From: an uncultured Clostridia bacterium
GTDB lineage: Bacteria > Bacillota > Clostridia > Oscillospirales > Oscillospiraceae
Direction: 5' to 3'
NCBI GenBank assembly: GCA_947058885.1
Contig: CAMSIF010000009.1
Span: forward strand, 1 to 39,095
Length of the DNA: 39,095 bases
The notes under the pieces are model-generated. The model was not told the DNA's origin. It ran no database searches and saw only the letters and a program-made list of their open reading frames with translations. The translations under genes were made by a program, and so were the position numbers. Positions 21,660 to 30,878 of the stretch are shown here, piece after piece. Within the stretch, counting starts at the first letter, position 1. Every line of letters starts with the position of its first letter.

Positions 21660-21860
21660 TTATATTTTCAGTAGTGGGGGTAGTAGGGCGAAAAAATGTG
21701 GATAAAGGGAGAAGTCCCTTGATTTTACAGGAAAAATGAATAAACATCCATATGTGGAAAATATCTCTGTTTATCCACGGTTTTCCACTGCCTGTCAGGC
21801 CGCCAAATTTATCCACAGGTTATGTGGGAAGATTTTTGTTAAAATTGTGGAAAACGTCGG
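21660..21860. promoter_or_regulatory. oriC: Chromosomal replication origin (oriC) element: DnaA-box cluster plus DnaA-trio-like repeat
   Basis: TGTGGATAA 21697-21705, TTATCCACG 21771-21779, TTATCCACA 21809-21817, TTTTCCACA-type at 21753-21761 and 21846-21854; CAGTAGTGGGGGTAGTAGGGCG at 21669-21690. Confidence 0.85.
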
Positions 21861-21897
21861 GGAAAATGTTTAAAACTGTAGGGACGCTGATGGTTGA

Positions 21898-23211
21898 CTA
21901 TTTGCTGGAATTGATGTTTGTAATAATCGCCTTTACGGTGCCGGAGAAATTGGAGTCTGTTTTCATTTTCTTCTCCACCTTCCCAACGGAGTTATATACG
22001 GTGGAGTGATCTCTGCCGCCGAAGATTCTGCCGGTATCGTCCAGAGAGAGGCTGGTCATTCTGCGGATAAGGTACATAGCGATTTGTCTGGCGTTCAGGC
22101 AGTCCCTGCTGCGGGATTGTCCCTTAATCTGCTCCTCCTCGATTCGGAAGTAGCGGCAGACCTCCCGGATAATTCCCTCTGGAGTGATGATGAATTCGCT
22201 GGACCTGCTCATATCCTGGATAGCGCGGTCCACGGTCTCCCGGTTGATATCTATCCCGTCCAAGTCTTTGTAGGCCTTGATTTTTTTGACGGTTCCCTCA
22301 AGCTGCCGGACGTTGGCGGTAATTTTGTTGGCGATGTAGTGGGCAATTTCATCAGAGAGAATAAATCCAAGCTGCGCGGCTTTATTTTTCAGAATAGCGA
22401 CCCTTGTTTCCAGAGCGGGAGGCTGAACGTCAGCCATCAGACCCCATTCAAATCTGGTTCTGAGGCGGTCGTCCAGCTGCGCCATCTCATGGGGCGGCCG
22501 GTCGGATGTTAATACAATCTGTTTTTTACTCTCGTAGAGGGTATTAAAAGTGTGGAAGAACTCGTTTTGCGTTTCCACCTTTCCGGCGACAAATTGAATA
22601 TCGTCCACCAGCATGAGGTCGGCTTCACGGTATTTGGTTCTGAAATCTCCTGCTTTGCCGGACCGGACGGACTCAATGAAGTCGTTGATGAATTCATCGC
22701 CTTTGATATAAAGAATTCTGAAATTAGGGCTGTTATTTCGGATAACGTGAGCGATAGCGTAGAGAAGATGGGTTTTACCGAGCCCGGAGTCTCCATAGAT
22801 GAACAGCGGATTGTAGTGCTGGCCCGGCGCGTCGGCTACGGCTCGCGCGGCGGAGCAGGCCAGCCGGTTGGAGGGACCGATAACGAAGGTATCAAAGGTA
22901 AATTCTCCGCTCTCCATAAGGGACGTAGGTTTTTGCTCCTCCTTATTCTGGTATTGCCGGAGCATGTTGTCGTCCAGGAGACGGACGGAGATGTCCGCGG
23001 AGAAGATATCCTTGAGTCCCGCCTCGATGTTGGGGAGGAAGCGGTCCTGGATATTGGTGCGTTTAAAACTATTCGAGCAGTGGAGCACCAGTGTGTTCCC
23101 CTCCAGCGCGACCACTGTGGTTTCGTCGAACCAGGTTTTTATGGTGGTCTCTGACAGATCCTCCCGCAGTCTGGTCAAAATCATGGACCAGATATCGGAA
23201 ACAGATTGCAT
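21898..23211 (-). CDS. dnaA: Chromosomal replication initiator protein DnaA
   Basis: MQSVSDIWSMILTRLREDLSETTIKTWF; NPLFIYGDSGLGKTHLLYAIAH; VDDIQFVAGK; GGRDHSTVYNSVGKVEKK. Confidence 0.98.
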   Translation of the reverse strand: MQSVSDIWSMILTRLREDLSETTIKTWFDETTVVALEGNTLVLHCSNSFKRTNIQDRFLPNIEAGLKDIFSADISVRLLDDNMLRQYQNKEEQKPTSLMESGEFTFDTFVIGPSNRLACSAARAVADAPGQHYNPLFIYGDSGLGKTHLLYAIAHVIRNNSPNFRILYIKGDEFINDFIESVRSGKAGDFRTKYREADLMLVDDIQFVAGKVETQNEFFHTFNTLYESKKQIVLTSDRPPHEMAQLDDRLRTRFEWGLMADVQPPALETRVAILKNKAAQLGFILSDEIAHYIANKITANVRQLEGTVKKIKAYKDLDGIDINRETVDRAIQDMSRSSEFIITPEGIIREVCRYFRIEEEQIKGQSRSRDCLNARQIAMYLIRRMTSLSLDDTGRIFGGRDHSTVYNSVGKVEKKMKTDSNFSGTVKAIITNINSSK

Positions 23212-23271
23212 AGGGCAGCTTCCTTTCTCTCTTAATGGTGGGGGACAAACAATTTCTAATAATTCGATTAT

Positions 23272-23300
23272 AGTATACCAAAAAAGGCAATTAATTGCAA
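23272..23300 (-). promoter_or_regulatory. Putative dnaA promoter
   Basis: Minus strand TTGCAA-17 bp-TATACT; the -35 overlaps the perfect palindrome GCAATTAATTGC (23287-23298). Confidence 0.6.
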
Positions 23301-23429
23301 CAGACACTTATTCTAATAATAAGACGTAAAGAGGGGGCAGAATTCTCCATCTCCCGTCTATGGAAGGGACGGCGGCGGGATTTTCGCCTTGTTCTGGAAA
23401 GAATTCACCTTTCATTCATAGATTCCGGA

Positions 23430-23457
23430 TTGCTTTTCCTGTAGAATCTGTTATACT
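23430..23457 (+). promoter_or_regulatory. Putative zapA promoter
   Basis: TTGCTT-16 bp-TATACT. Confidence 0.5.
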
Positions 23458-23509
23458 TCACTATGGAATATTATCAAACGTCTACTGAACAGAAAGAGGA
23501 GGAGAAGAA

Positions 23510-23830
23510 ATGGCAAACCGCATTACCGTCACCATATGCGGAGAAGACTATACGCTTATGGCAGAGGAGAGTCCAGCCTATATGCAGAAGGTAGCGGCGC
23601 TGGTAGATGTACGGATCAGCGAAATCATGTCCTCTGGCCGGGTCAGCCGTATGGACGCGGCGGTGCTTGTGGCGGCAAACCTGGCGGACGAGCTGCTTAA
23701 GCAGCAGAGTACCGCTGAGAATCTTCGCAGCCAGCTCAAAGGCTACCTGGACGATGTAAATAAGGCGAAATCAGAGCTTAGCGAATGCAGGCGGGAGCTG
23801 TTTAAGCTTCAGCAGCAGAAGCAGAAGTAA
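23510..23830 (+). CDS. zapA: Cell division protein ZapA
   Basis: MANRITVTICGEDYTLMAEESPAYMQKVAALVDVRI...AAVLVAANLADELLK plus coiled-coil tail. Confidence 0.9.
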   Translation: MANRITVTICGEDYTLMAEESPAYMQKVAALVDVRISEIMSSGRVSRMDAAVLVAANLADELLKQQSTAENLRSQLKGYLDDVNKAKSELSECRRELFKLQQQKQK

Positions 23831-23836
23831 CGGATT

Positions 23837-25921
23837 ATGGAGCTTTTATCTCCCGCCGGCCATTGGGAAGCCATGGCAGCGGCGGTTCAGAACGGCGCGG
23901 ACGCGGTATATCTGGGGCTGAGCAGCTGCAACGCCCGCCGGGGCGCGAAAAATTTTGCGGATGAAGAATTTCCCGATGCGGTGCGGTACTGCCACCTGCG
24001 GGGCGTAAAGGTATACGTGACGGTCAATACGCTTTTAACTGACCGGGAATTACCGGCGGCTGAAAGGCTTCTGCGTCTCGCCAGCGCCAGCGGCGCGGAC
24101 GGCGCCATCGTTCAGGATTGGGGACTGACGGCTTTGGCCCGGTCCATTGTTCCGGACCTGCCGCTCCACGGAAGCACGCAGATGACCGTTCACTCCCTGA
24201 GCGGAGTAGAGCGGGCGGCTTCTCTTGGTATGGATTGTGTGGTGTTAAGCCGGGAGCTGTCAAAAGAGGATATAGTCTATATCTGCCGCCGCAGTCCTAT
24301 CAAAATTGAGGTTTTCGCACACGGGGCTCTTTGTATGTGTTATTCTGGTCAATGCTCCATGAGCGCACTGATTGGGGGCCGCAGCGGCAACCGGGGGCTT
24401 TGCGCCCAACCCTGCCGTCTTCCCTACCGGGTGGATGATGGAAAACAGGGTTATCCCTTAAGCCTAAAGGATGCTAATCTTTCCGGTCATCTTCAAGAGC
24501 TGGAGGACATGGGCGTATCCATATTGAAGCTGGAGGGCCGCATGAAGCGTCCGGAATACGTGGCGGTTATCACGCGTATCTACGCCGCTTTGCTGAGGGA
24601 AAACCGTCCTCCCACGCCGGAGGAGCTGGACCAGCTGAGCCAGGCGTTTTCCAGAGAAGGTTTTACGGAAGGCTACTGGGAGGGCCGGTTAGGACCTCAT
24701 ATGTTTGGGACGCGTCCGGAGAACGCGCCTAACCCGGAGGAGTTGTTCCGTTCTGCGAAAGCGGCCTATAGCCGGGAGGATCTCCGAACAGTTCCTGTTA
24801 TAATTTCAGCAAAAATTACAGCTTCTCATCTGTCTGAGGTTACGGTATCCGGTCCTGGCGGTTTGACCGCACATGTTACCGGTCCTGTGCCGGAGCCTGC
24901 CCGGAACCGTCCTTTGGAGCCGGAGGAAGTAAAATCCCGCCTTTCTAAAACGGGCGGTACGGTTTTCCGGCCGGAGCGGGTAGAGCTTACGCTTGGAGAA
25001 AATCTTTCTCTGCCGGCCAGCGCGGTGAACACTCTCCGCCGGGATGCTTTGGAGCGGTTGACAGATTTCAGCGTCCGCGTTCCGGAGAGAAGAGAGTTTG
25101 CTGTTCCTGATTTGCCGGAAAACGGCTTTCAGCCGTCCCAACTTCAGTTTACGGTATCTCTTACCGCCGCCAGTCAGTTGACGGAATATTTGGCAAACCA
25201 TGCTTCCATCATCTATCTTCCTATAGAACGGATTGAGGATTTCCCTCAGCTGCAAGGTCCGGCGGAATACTGCGCCTTGCTTCCTCGTATCTGTAAGGAC
25301 AGCGAGGAAAGGGAACTCCTGCGCTTATTGTCAGCGGCGAAGGAAAAGGGATGCGTATCCCTTGCCGTTCAGAATCTCGCACAGCTTGGTATGGGGGAAA
25401 AAGTACGTCTCCCTCTGCGCGGCGGATACGGCTTGAATGTATTTAACAGCCGTACTTTATACGAATTGGAATCATGGGGGTTCAAAAGCGCGGCACTCTC
25501 CTTTGAGCTCCGGTACGAGCAAATACGCGACCTGAAAAAGCCGCTTCCATGCGAGGCAATTGTATATGGGCGCCTTCCTCTTATGATAACGGAGAACTGT
25601 CTTATATCCAACGCGCAGAAGGGATGCTCCGCAGAGAGTTTGAAGGGTTCCTGCCGGTATTCGCACATACTTACGGACCGCCGTGGGGAAGCCTTTCCGA
25701 TTCTGCCTGCGTTTGGATGCCGCAGTGAAATAGAGAACAGCCGGATATTATATCTGGCGGATAAACCGGAATACCGGCGCAGTGGTCTTCAATACGCCCT
25801 TTTGAGATTTACCACGGAAACGCCGGAAGAATGCAGCAGTATTTTAGAACAGTATGAAAAGAGTAGTACCAATAAGCCAGAGAATTTTACGCGTGGGTTA
25901 TTCTACCGGGGTGTAGAATGA
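23837..25921 (+). CDS. U32 family peptidase
   Basis: MELLSPAGHWEAMAAAVQNGADAVYLG; FAHGALCMCYSGQCSMSALIGGRSGNRGLCAQPCRLPY; LKLEGRMKRPEYVA. Confidence 0.95.
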   Translation: MELLSPAGHWEAMAAAVQNGADAVYLGLSSCNARRGAKNFADEEFPDAVRYCHLRGVKVYVTVNTLLTDRELPAAERLLRLASASGADGAIVQDWGLTALARSIVPDLPLHGSTQMTVHSLSGVERAASLGMDCVVLSRELSKEDIVYICRRSPIKIEVFAHGALCMCYSGQCSMSALIGGRSGNRGLCAQPCRLPYRVDDGKQGYPLSLKDANLSGHLQELEDMGVSILKLEGRMKRPEYVAVITRIYAALLRENRPPTPEELDQLSQAFSREGFTEGYWEGRLGPHMFGTRPENAPNPEELFRSAKAAYSREDLRTVPVIISAKITASHLSEVTVSGPGGLTAHVTGPVPEPARNRPLEPEEVKSRLSKTGGTVFRPERVELTLGENLSLPASAVNTLRRDALERLTDFSVRVPERREFAVPDLPENGFQPSQLQFTVSLTAASQLTEYLANHASIIYLPIERIEDFPQLQGPAEYCALLPRICKDSEERELLRLLSAAKEKGCVSLAVQNLAQLGMGEKVRLPLRGGYGLNVFNSRTLYELESWGFKSAALSFELRYEQIRDLKKPLPCEAIVYGRLPLMITENCLISNAQKGCSAESLKGSCRYSHILTDRRGEAFPILPAFGCRSEIENSRILYLADKPEYRRSGLQYALLRFTTETPEECSSILEQYEKSSTNKPENFTRGLFYRGVE

Positions 25922-25975
25922 ACACAGTTGGTATAACAACAGAAGAAAAAGACATATAGTAAAAGGAAAGATCAA

Positions 25976-26422
25976 ATGAAATTAAAAATCAAGCCTCTCT
26001 CCCCTAAAATAGGCAAGGAAATCCCTCTGCCCTATTACGCTACGCCCGGCGCGGCCGCGTTGGACCTTCACGCTTGTATAGATAAGCCGTTGACTATACC
26101 GGGCGGAAGCCGGGTGTTGGTGCCTACAGGTATCGCAGTGGCGATTATGGAGAATCATGTAGGGATTGTAGCGGTGCGCAGCAGTATGGGCATACGTAAT
26201 GGAATAACGCTCAGTAATGGAATTGGGGTAATTGACAGCGATTATCGGGGGCCCATAGGGGTTGGCCTGCACAATTTAAATAAGGAGCCTTATACCATTC
26301 AGCCTGGGGACCGGATTGCGCAGCTGATGATAGTGCCGGTAACGCGTCATGAGATTGAAGTCGTATCGGAACTGCCTGAGAGTGAGAGAGGAGAAGGCGG
26401 TTTAGGTTCTACAGGCCGCTGA
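25976..26422 (+). CDS. dut: Deoxyuridine 5'-triphosphate nucleotidohydrolase
   Basis: TPGAAALDLHACID; VRSSMGIRNGITLSNGIGVIDSDYRG; GDRIAQLMIVP; RGEGGLGSTGR C-terminal motif. Confidence 0.96.
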   Translation: MKLKIKPLSPKIGKEIPLPYYATPGAAALDLHACIDKPLTIPGGSRVLVPTGIAVAIMENHVGIVAVRSSMGIRNGITLSNGIGVIDSDYRGPIGVGLHNLNKEPYTIQPGDRIAQLMIVPVTRHEIEVVSELPESERGEGGLGSTGR

Positions 26423-26426
26423 CAAA

Positions 26427-26487
26427 GGAGCGCGATTAAAATTCTTTTTTGATTCTTTTTTCTTATAAGAAAAAAGAATGACTACCG
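26427..26487 (+). repeat. Dispersed palindromic repeat, copy C
   Basis: GCGCGATTAAAATTCTTTTTTGATTCTTTTTTCTTATAAGAAAAAAGAATGAC; perfect 28-nt palindrome 26452-26479. Confidence 0.85.
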
Positions 26488-26511
26488 AAGAAAAATATGA
26501 GGAAACCACCT

Positions 26512-27099
26512 ATGTCTCGTATTATACTAGCATCTCAGTCTCCCCGCCGCCGCCAGCTGTTGGACCAGATTGGTCTGACTGGTTACGAAATTCTGGTACC
26601 GCAGGCGGACGAAAGCTATGAACCTTCTCTCCCTCCTGCCGAAATTGTCCGCTCCATTTCCCGCAAGAAAGCGGAAGCGGCATCCCGTCTTGCCGGAGAT
26701 TCCGAGGCTCTTATCATCGCTGCTGATACGATGGTATTTCTGGATTCGCTTCGCCTTGGGAAACCTCACAGCGAACAGGAAGCTTATTCTATGCTTACTT
26801 CCCTTTCTGGCCGGACCCATGAGGTCATTACGGGGATCACGGTTCTCCAGGGCAGCCGCATGGAAACCTGCTCAGATATGACAGGCGTTACGTTCCGCTC
26901 TCTGACAGATGCGGAAAAGTGGTCGTATATCCGTACCGGGGAGCCGATGGATAAGGCAGGAGCCTATGGCGTTCAAGGTAAGGCGGCCCTTTTTGTTACC
27001 GGCATCAGCGGCGATTATTTTAATGTTATGGGACTCCCCTTGCATTTGCTTGGACAAATGCTTTCCAGCTTTGGAATGGATTTCTTTTCTTTTTCTTGA
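26512..27099 (+). CDS. maf: Maf-like nucleotide pyrophosphatase
   Basis: MSRIILASQSPRRRQLLDQIG; AADTMVFLDSLRLGKP; GEPMDKAGAYGVQGKAALFV; ISGDYFNVMGLPL. ATG at 26512 preceded by GAGG; the track start is 26497. Confidence 0.94.
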   Translation: MSRIILASQSPRRRQLLDQIGLTGYEILVPQADESYEPSLPPAEIVRSISRKKAEAASRLAGDSEALIIAADTMVFLDSLRLGKPHSEQEAYSMLTSLSGRTHEVITGITVLQGSRMETCSDMTGVTFRSLTDAEKWSYIRTGEPMDKAGAYGVQGKAALFVTGISGDYFNVMGLPLHLLGQMLSSFGMDFFSFS

Positions 27100-27138
27100 A
27101 AGAAAAAGAAACAAAAAGAACTTTAATCTCGCTACCAG
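27081..27138 (-). repeat. Dispersed palindromic repeat, copy D (overlaps maf 3' end)
   Basis: TTTCTTTTTCTTGAAAGAAAAAGAAACAAAAAGAACTTTAATCTCGCTACC; palindrome 27086-27111. Confidence 0.85.
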
Positions 27139-27192
27139 GAATGATTTTATCCAACCTTACCGCCCGGTAACGATTGAAAAGGAGGCGGTCGA

Positions 27193-28029
27193 GTGAAGCA
27201 GACCGACAAATTCGCTATTATGCTGCTATCCATAGCGGCGGCCATCGCCGTCCTGCTTAGCATCATGACATATCTATCTACCAATTCCTCCATTTTGCCC
27301 GATATCGCCGGAGTCATCGCAACCCCCTTCCGTTCCGTCTCCTCCACCATCACCAACACCATTGACGGCTGTCTCGCCTATATGTCCGATTTCGACGCCC
27401 TCAAGGAAGAAAACGAACGCCTCAAACTCCAAATCGCGGAGATGGAAGAGGAAGTCCGCCAAGCAAAGGCCGACAGCGACGAAAACGCCCGCCTCCGGGA
27501 CCTGGCCGAACTCCGCGAACAGCGCCGTGACCTGCACCTGGAATCCGCCCGTGTTTTGGAACAGGACGCCTCCAATTGGTCCAGCATGTTGACAATCAGC
27601 AAGGGTACCTCCCAGGACATTGAGACCGGCGACTGCGTTATTACCGAGGCTGGCTATTTGGTAGGCGTCGTCACTGAAGCCGGTCTTAACTGGGCTACTG
27701 TCCGCACAATTCTGGACAGTTCCTCCTCTATTGGAGCCATGATTTTCCGCAGTGGAGCCAGCGCGCTGGCCCAAGGCGATTTTGCTCTTATGAGCGAAGG
27801 CCGTCTGACGCTCTCCTATTTGGGTACAACTCCAGACCTGGTTTCCGGCGATCTCGTCATGACCTCCGGCCTTGGCGGCTACTACCCCTCTCAGGTCGTC
27901 ATTGGCTCGGTAGAGGAAGTCCGCGCCAGTGACGACGGCCTGGACCAGGTTGCGGTAGTGCGTCCCTCTGCGGATATCGAATCCCTGACACAAGTATTTG
28001 TAGTTACCAGTTTCGACATAGTCGAGTGA
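27193..28029 (+). CDS. mreC: Rod shape-determining protein MreC
   Basis: N-terminal TM; coiled coil; ARVLEQDASNWSSMLTISKGTSQDIETGDCVITEAGYLVGVVTEAG; GLGGYYPSQVVIGSVEEV. Confidence 0.93.
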   Translation: MKQTDKFAIMLLSIAAAIAVLLSIMTYLSTNSSILPDIAGVIATPFRSVSSTITNTIDGCLAYMSDFDALKEENERLKLQIAEMEEEVRQAKADSDENARLRDLAELREQRRDLHLESARVLEQDASNWSSMLTISKGTSQDIETGDCVITEAGYLVGVVTEAGLNWATVRTILDSSSSIGAMIFRSGASALAQGDFALMSEGRLTLSYLGTTPDLVSGDLVMTSGLGGYYPSQVVIGSVEEVRASDDGLDQVAVVRPSADIESLTQVFVVTSFDIVE

Positions 28030-28062
28030 CAAACCGCCGGCGGAAGGAGTGCATGGCCTGTG

Positions 28063-28572
28063 ATGCCAAAAAGTTATATTGTATTTAAGTGGGTTATTTA
28101 CAGTCTGGCAACGCTTTTTATGATGGCCTTTCAGGCCTTACTGCTCAACCAGATTGAAATTATGGGAGTTATCCCGTTTCTCTATCCCATGCTGCCCGCT
28201 GTGGTGTCCATGTATGAAGGCGGCCGCCGGGGTCCTGTTTTTTCCTTGATTTTCGGCCTTGTATGCGACCTTCTGATCCCCTCCCCGTTTAAGGGCTTTT
28301 TTACCATTGCCTTTACGCTTTCCGCCCTGCTCTCGTCCCGGGTTGCGGAGGATTTACTCTCTCCTGGTTTCCTCTGCGGTATTTTGGTATCCGCCCTTTC
28401 CCTGGCTCTGACAGGATGCCTCCGTATTTTTATTGGTCTTCTTTCCGGCGGCGGATATCTGGAGCTTATGGCGTGGATAGCCTTGATAGAATCTCTCGCC
28501 ACCCTTCCTTTTGCCGTCATAGTTCTCCCAATCTATGGGACAATTCATAAACGCTGCGCGGTGGATTACTAA
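28063..28572 (+). CDS. mreD: Rod shape-determining protein MreD
   Basis: Hydrophobic ~170-aa protein immediately after mreC; GPVFSLIFGLVCDLL pattern. Confidence 0.85.
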   Translation: MPKSYIVFKWVIYSLATLFMMAFQALLLNQIEIMGVIPFLYPMLPAVVSMYEGGRRGPVFSLIFGLVCDLLIPSPFKGFFTIAFTLSALLSSRVAEDLLSPGFLCGILVSALSLALTGCLRIFIGLLSGGGYLELMAWIALIESLATLPFAVIVLPIYGTIHKRCAVDY

Positions 28573-28602
28573 AGAGATTATTTGCTGAGAAAGGAGTCGC
28601 CT

Positions 28603-30792
28603 ATGGAAGATAGAAAACGTTTTCATCTGCGTTCAAATATTTTGGTCGTGGCGTTTCTGGCCTGTCTGTTTGGTTTCATCTGTATTCTTTACAACGCTCA
28701 GGTAGTCCATGGCAAGGATTATCTCGCGAAATCCAACACCCAGGTTACGACTACCCAGACGGTTGAGACGTCCCGGGGCATTATCACAGACCGCAACGGC
28801 AAAATACTGGTTTCCAACGAAGAAACCTATTGCGTTAATTTTGACCCCAAAGAGGTTCCGGCCAGTTCGGATCCGGATGTCAGTCAGAAGCAGACCATAG
28901 CCTGCGCGGTTCTCCGTCTCCTGAAGCTATGTCAGGAGTACGGCGTTACCTGGACGGACGGCCTCCCCCTCTCTACAGAAAAGCCTTTCTCCTACACCCT
29001 TTCTTCAGTTCAGAGCAGAGAACGCACATATCTACAACGGTATCTTGCTGACCGGGGCTGGTCGGAGACAGAGCTGACGGAGACCACCGCGTTTCCCCTC
29101 ATGACAGAGAAGCTGAAGGAAGAACTGCAAGTATCCTCCCGTCCTCTCTCCGCTAATCTGTTGTTCCAGCTGATGCGGAAGGATTTTGATATTCCAGAGG
29201 ATTTTACTGATGAGGAAGCCCGGTTGGCTATGGGTGTGCTCTATGAGTTGTCTCTCCGAACTCTGCCGAAGCCAAACACAGTAAATATTCCTTATGAATT
29301 TGCAAAGGATGTACCTGTAGAAGTTATTTCTATCCTTCACGACGGCAATTTTGATGGCGTATCGGTAGGTATTAAAACGGTCCGCCAGTACAACACAGAT
29401 TACGCCGCCCATATTTTAGGCCGTGTAGCCGCCATAGACACCAAGGAGGAGCGGGATGAACTGAACGCTCCCTATGCCGCCGCCCAGGCGGCAGGCCAGG
29501 ATACTTCCAGCATTCACTACTACCAGCCAGACGATAAGGTTGGCAAGGATGGTGTGGAAAAGGCGTTTGAGAAATACCTCTGCGGCCTGGAGGGAAAGCG
29601 GCTTATTACCACGGACCGTAATGGAAAGATTACCAGTGAGCTCTATTCCATTGAGCCGAGGCCTGGGGATACGGTGTCCCTGACGATTGACATTGATTTC
29701 CAGGAGAAGGTGGAAAAGATTCTGGCCCAGTCCACCCAGACCATGATTGAAGAGGACGGCATTGAGGACCGTGGTTCCGCAGCGGCGGTAGTCAGCGTGG
29801 CGGATGGTGGTATTCTTGCGCTGGCCAATTATCCGACATACAGCCAGCGCACCTATCTGGAAAATTACACGGAATTGGCGGAGAATCCGGGCCATCCCTT
29901 TACCAACCGGGCTTTGACTGGCGCCTACGCTCCCGGTTCTACCTTCAAGCCCTGTACGGCGGTGGCGGCGGTGGGCAGCGGAGTTATCACCACCACATCT
30001 ACCATCAACGCTTTGGGCAAATACACCTACTGGCCGGGTTATCAGCCTTGGTGCTGGCGGCGTACTGTCCCATGTCATGGCCGGATTAACGTTTCCCAGG
30101 CGATTTTCCATAGCTGCAACTACTTTTTCTATGAAGTGGGCCGCCTGATGACTATTGATGTAATGGGCGAGTATGCGGCGGCTTTCGGCCTGGGCCAGCC
30201 TACAGGTGTGGAAATCTGGGAAAACACTGGAGTAATGGCCAGCCCGGAGTATTCCCAATCTCAGGGAGTACCCTGGGTGGGAGGCAACACAATTCAGGCG
30301 GCTATTGGGCAGGGCGACAGCTCCTTCACCCCCCTCCAGCTTGCCAATTATATTGCTACCTTGGTTCGCGGCGGAGAGCGTTACGGTGCTCATCTTCTCA
30401 ACAATGTCATTTCCTATGACGGAAGCGAGACGGTATTGGATTACGAGCCTGAGGTGCTGGCTACGGTAAATATGACAGAAGAGACCTTGGAGGCGGTAAA
30501 AAAGGGTATGGGCGAACTGGCCTCCAAGGGCAGTATTTCCAAGTACTTTGCCGATTGCGTAGTAACCGCCGGGGCCAAGACGGGCAGTGCGCAGCTGGGC
30601 GACAGCAACACCAACGGCGTATTTGTCTGCTTCGCCCCCTTTGAGGAACCTGAAATCGCGGTAGCGGTAGTGATTGAAAAGGGCGGCAGCGGCGCGGCGG
30701 TGGCGTCTACGGCTGTAGAGATTCTTAACGCCTATTTCTCCGACAGCGATATCGGCGCGATGATGGTGCCAGAGGGTACGCTTCTTCCCTGA
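28603..30792 (+). CDS. mrdA: Penicillin-binding protein 2 (elongasome transpeptidase)
   Basis: SRGIITDRNGKILVSNE; AYAPGSTFKPCTAVAA (SxxK); AKTGSAQ (KTG); mreCD context. Confidence 0.93.
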   Translation: MEDRKRFHLRSNILVVAFLACLFGFICILYNAQVVHGKDYLAKSNTQVTTTQTVETSRGIITDRNGKILVSNEETYCVNFDPKEVPASSDPDVSQKQTIACAVLRLLKLCQEYGVTWTDGLPLSTEKPFSYTLSSVQSRERTYLQRYLADRGWSETELTETTAFPLMTEKLKEELQVSSRPLSANLLFQLMRKDFDIPEDFTDEEARLAMGVLYELSLRTLPKPNTVNIPYEFAKDVPVEVISILHDGNFDGVSVGIKTVRQYNTDYAAHILGRVAAIDTKEERDELNAPYAAAQAAGQDTSSIHYYQPDDKVGKDGVEKAFEKYLCGLEGKRLITTDRNGKITSELYSIEPRPGDTVSLTIDIDFQEKVEKILAQSTQTMIEEDGIEDRGSAAAVVSVADGGILALANYPTYSQRTYLENYTELAENPGHPFTNRALTGAYAPGSTFKPCTAVAAVGSGVITTTSTINALGKYTYWPGYQPWCWRRTVPCHGRINVSQAIFHSCNYFFYEVGRLMTIDVMGEYAAAFGLGQPTGVEIWENTGVMASPEYSQSQGVPWVGGNTIQAAIGQGDSSFTPLQLANYIATLVRGGERYGAHLLNNVISYDGSETVLDYEPEVLATVNMTEETLEAVKKGMGELASKGSISKYFADCVVTAGAKTGSAQLGDSNTNGVFVCFAPFEEPEIAVAVVIEKGGSGAAVASTAVEILNAYFSDSDIGAMMVPEGTLLP

Positions 30793-30832
30793 TGGCATGG
30801 TTTGTATGTTTTTTCCAGTTATCTTATGTCAA

Positions 30833-30848
30833 TGTTTCACGTGAAACA
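30833..30848. promoter_or_regulatory. parS: parS site 1
   Basis: TGTTTCACGTGAAACA, within the 22-nt palindrome CAATGTTTCACGTGAAACATTG. Confidence 0.97.
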
Positions 30849-30878
30849 TTGGAAACAAGAAAAAGGAGACCCTTGTCT

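Noticed and set aside
29416-30798. 460-aa minus-strand ORF
   Set aside because: Antisense to the PBP2 gene.
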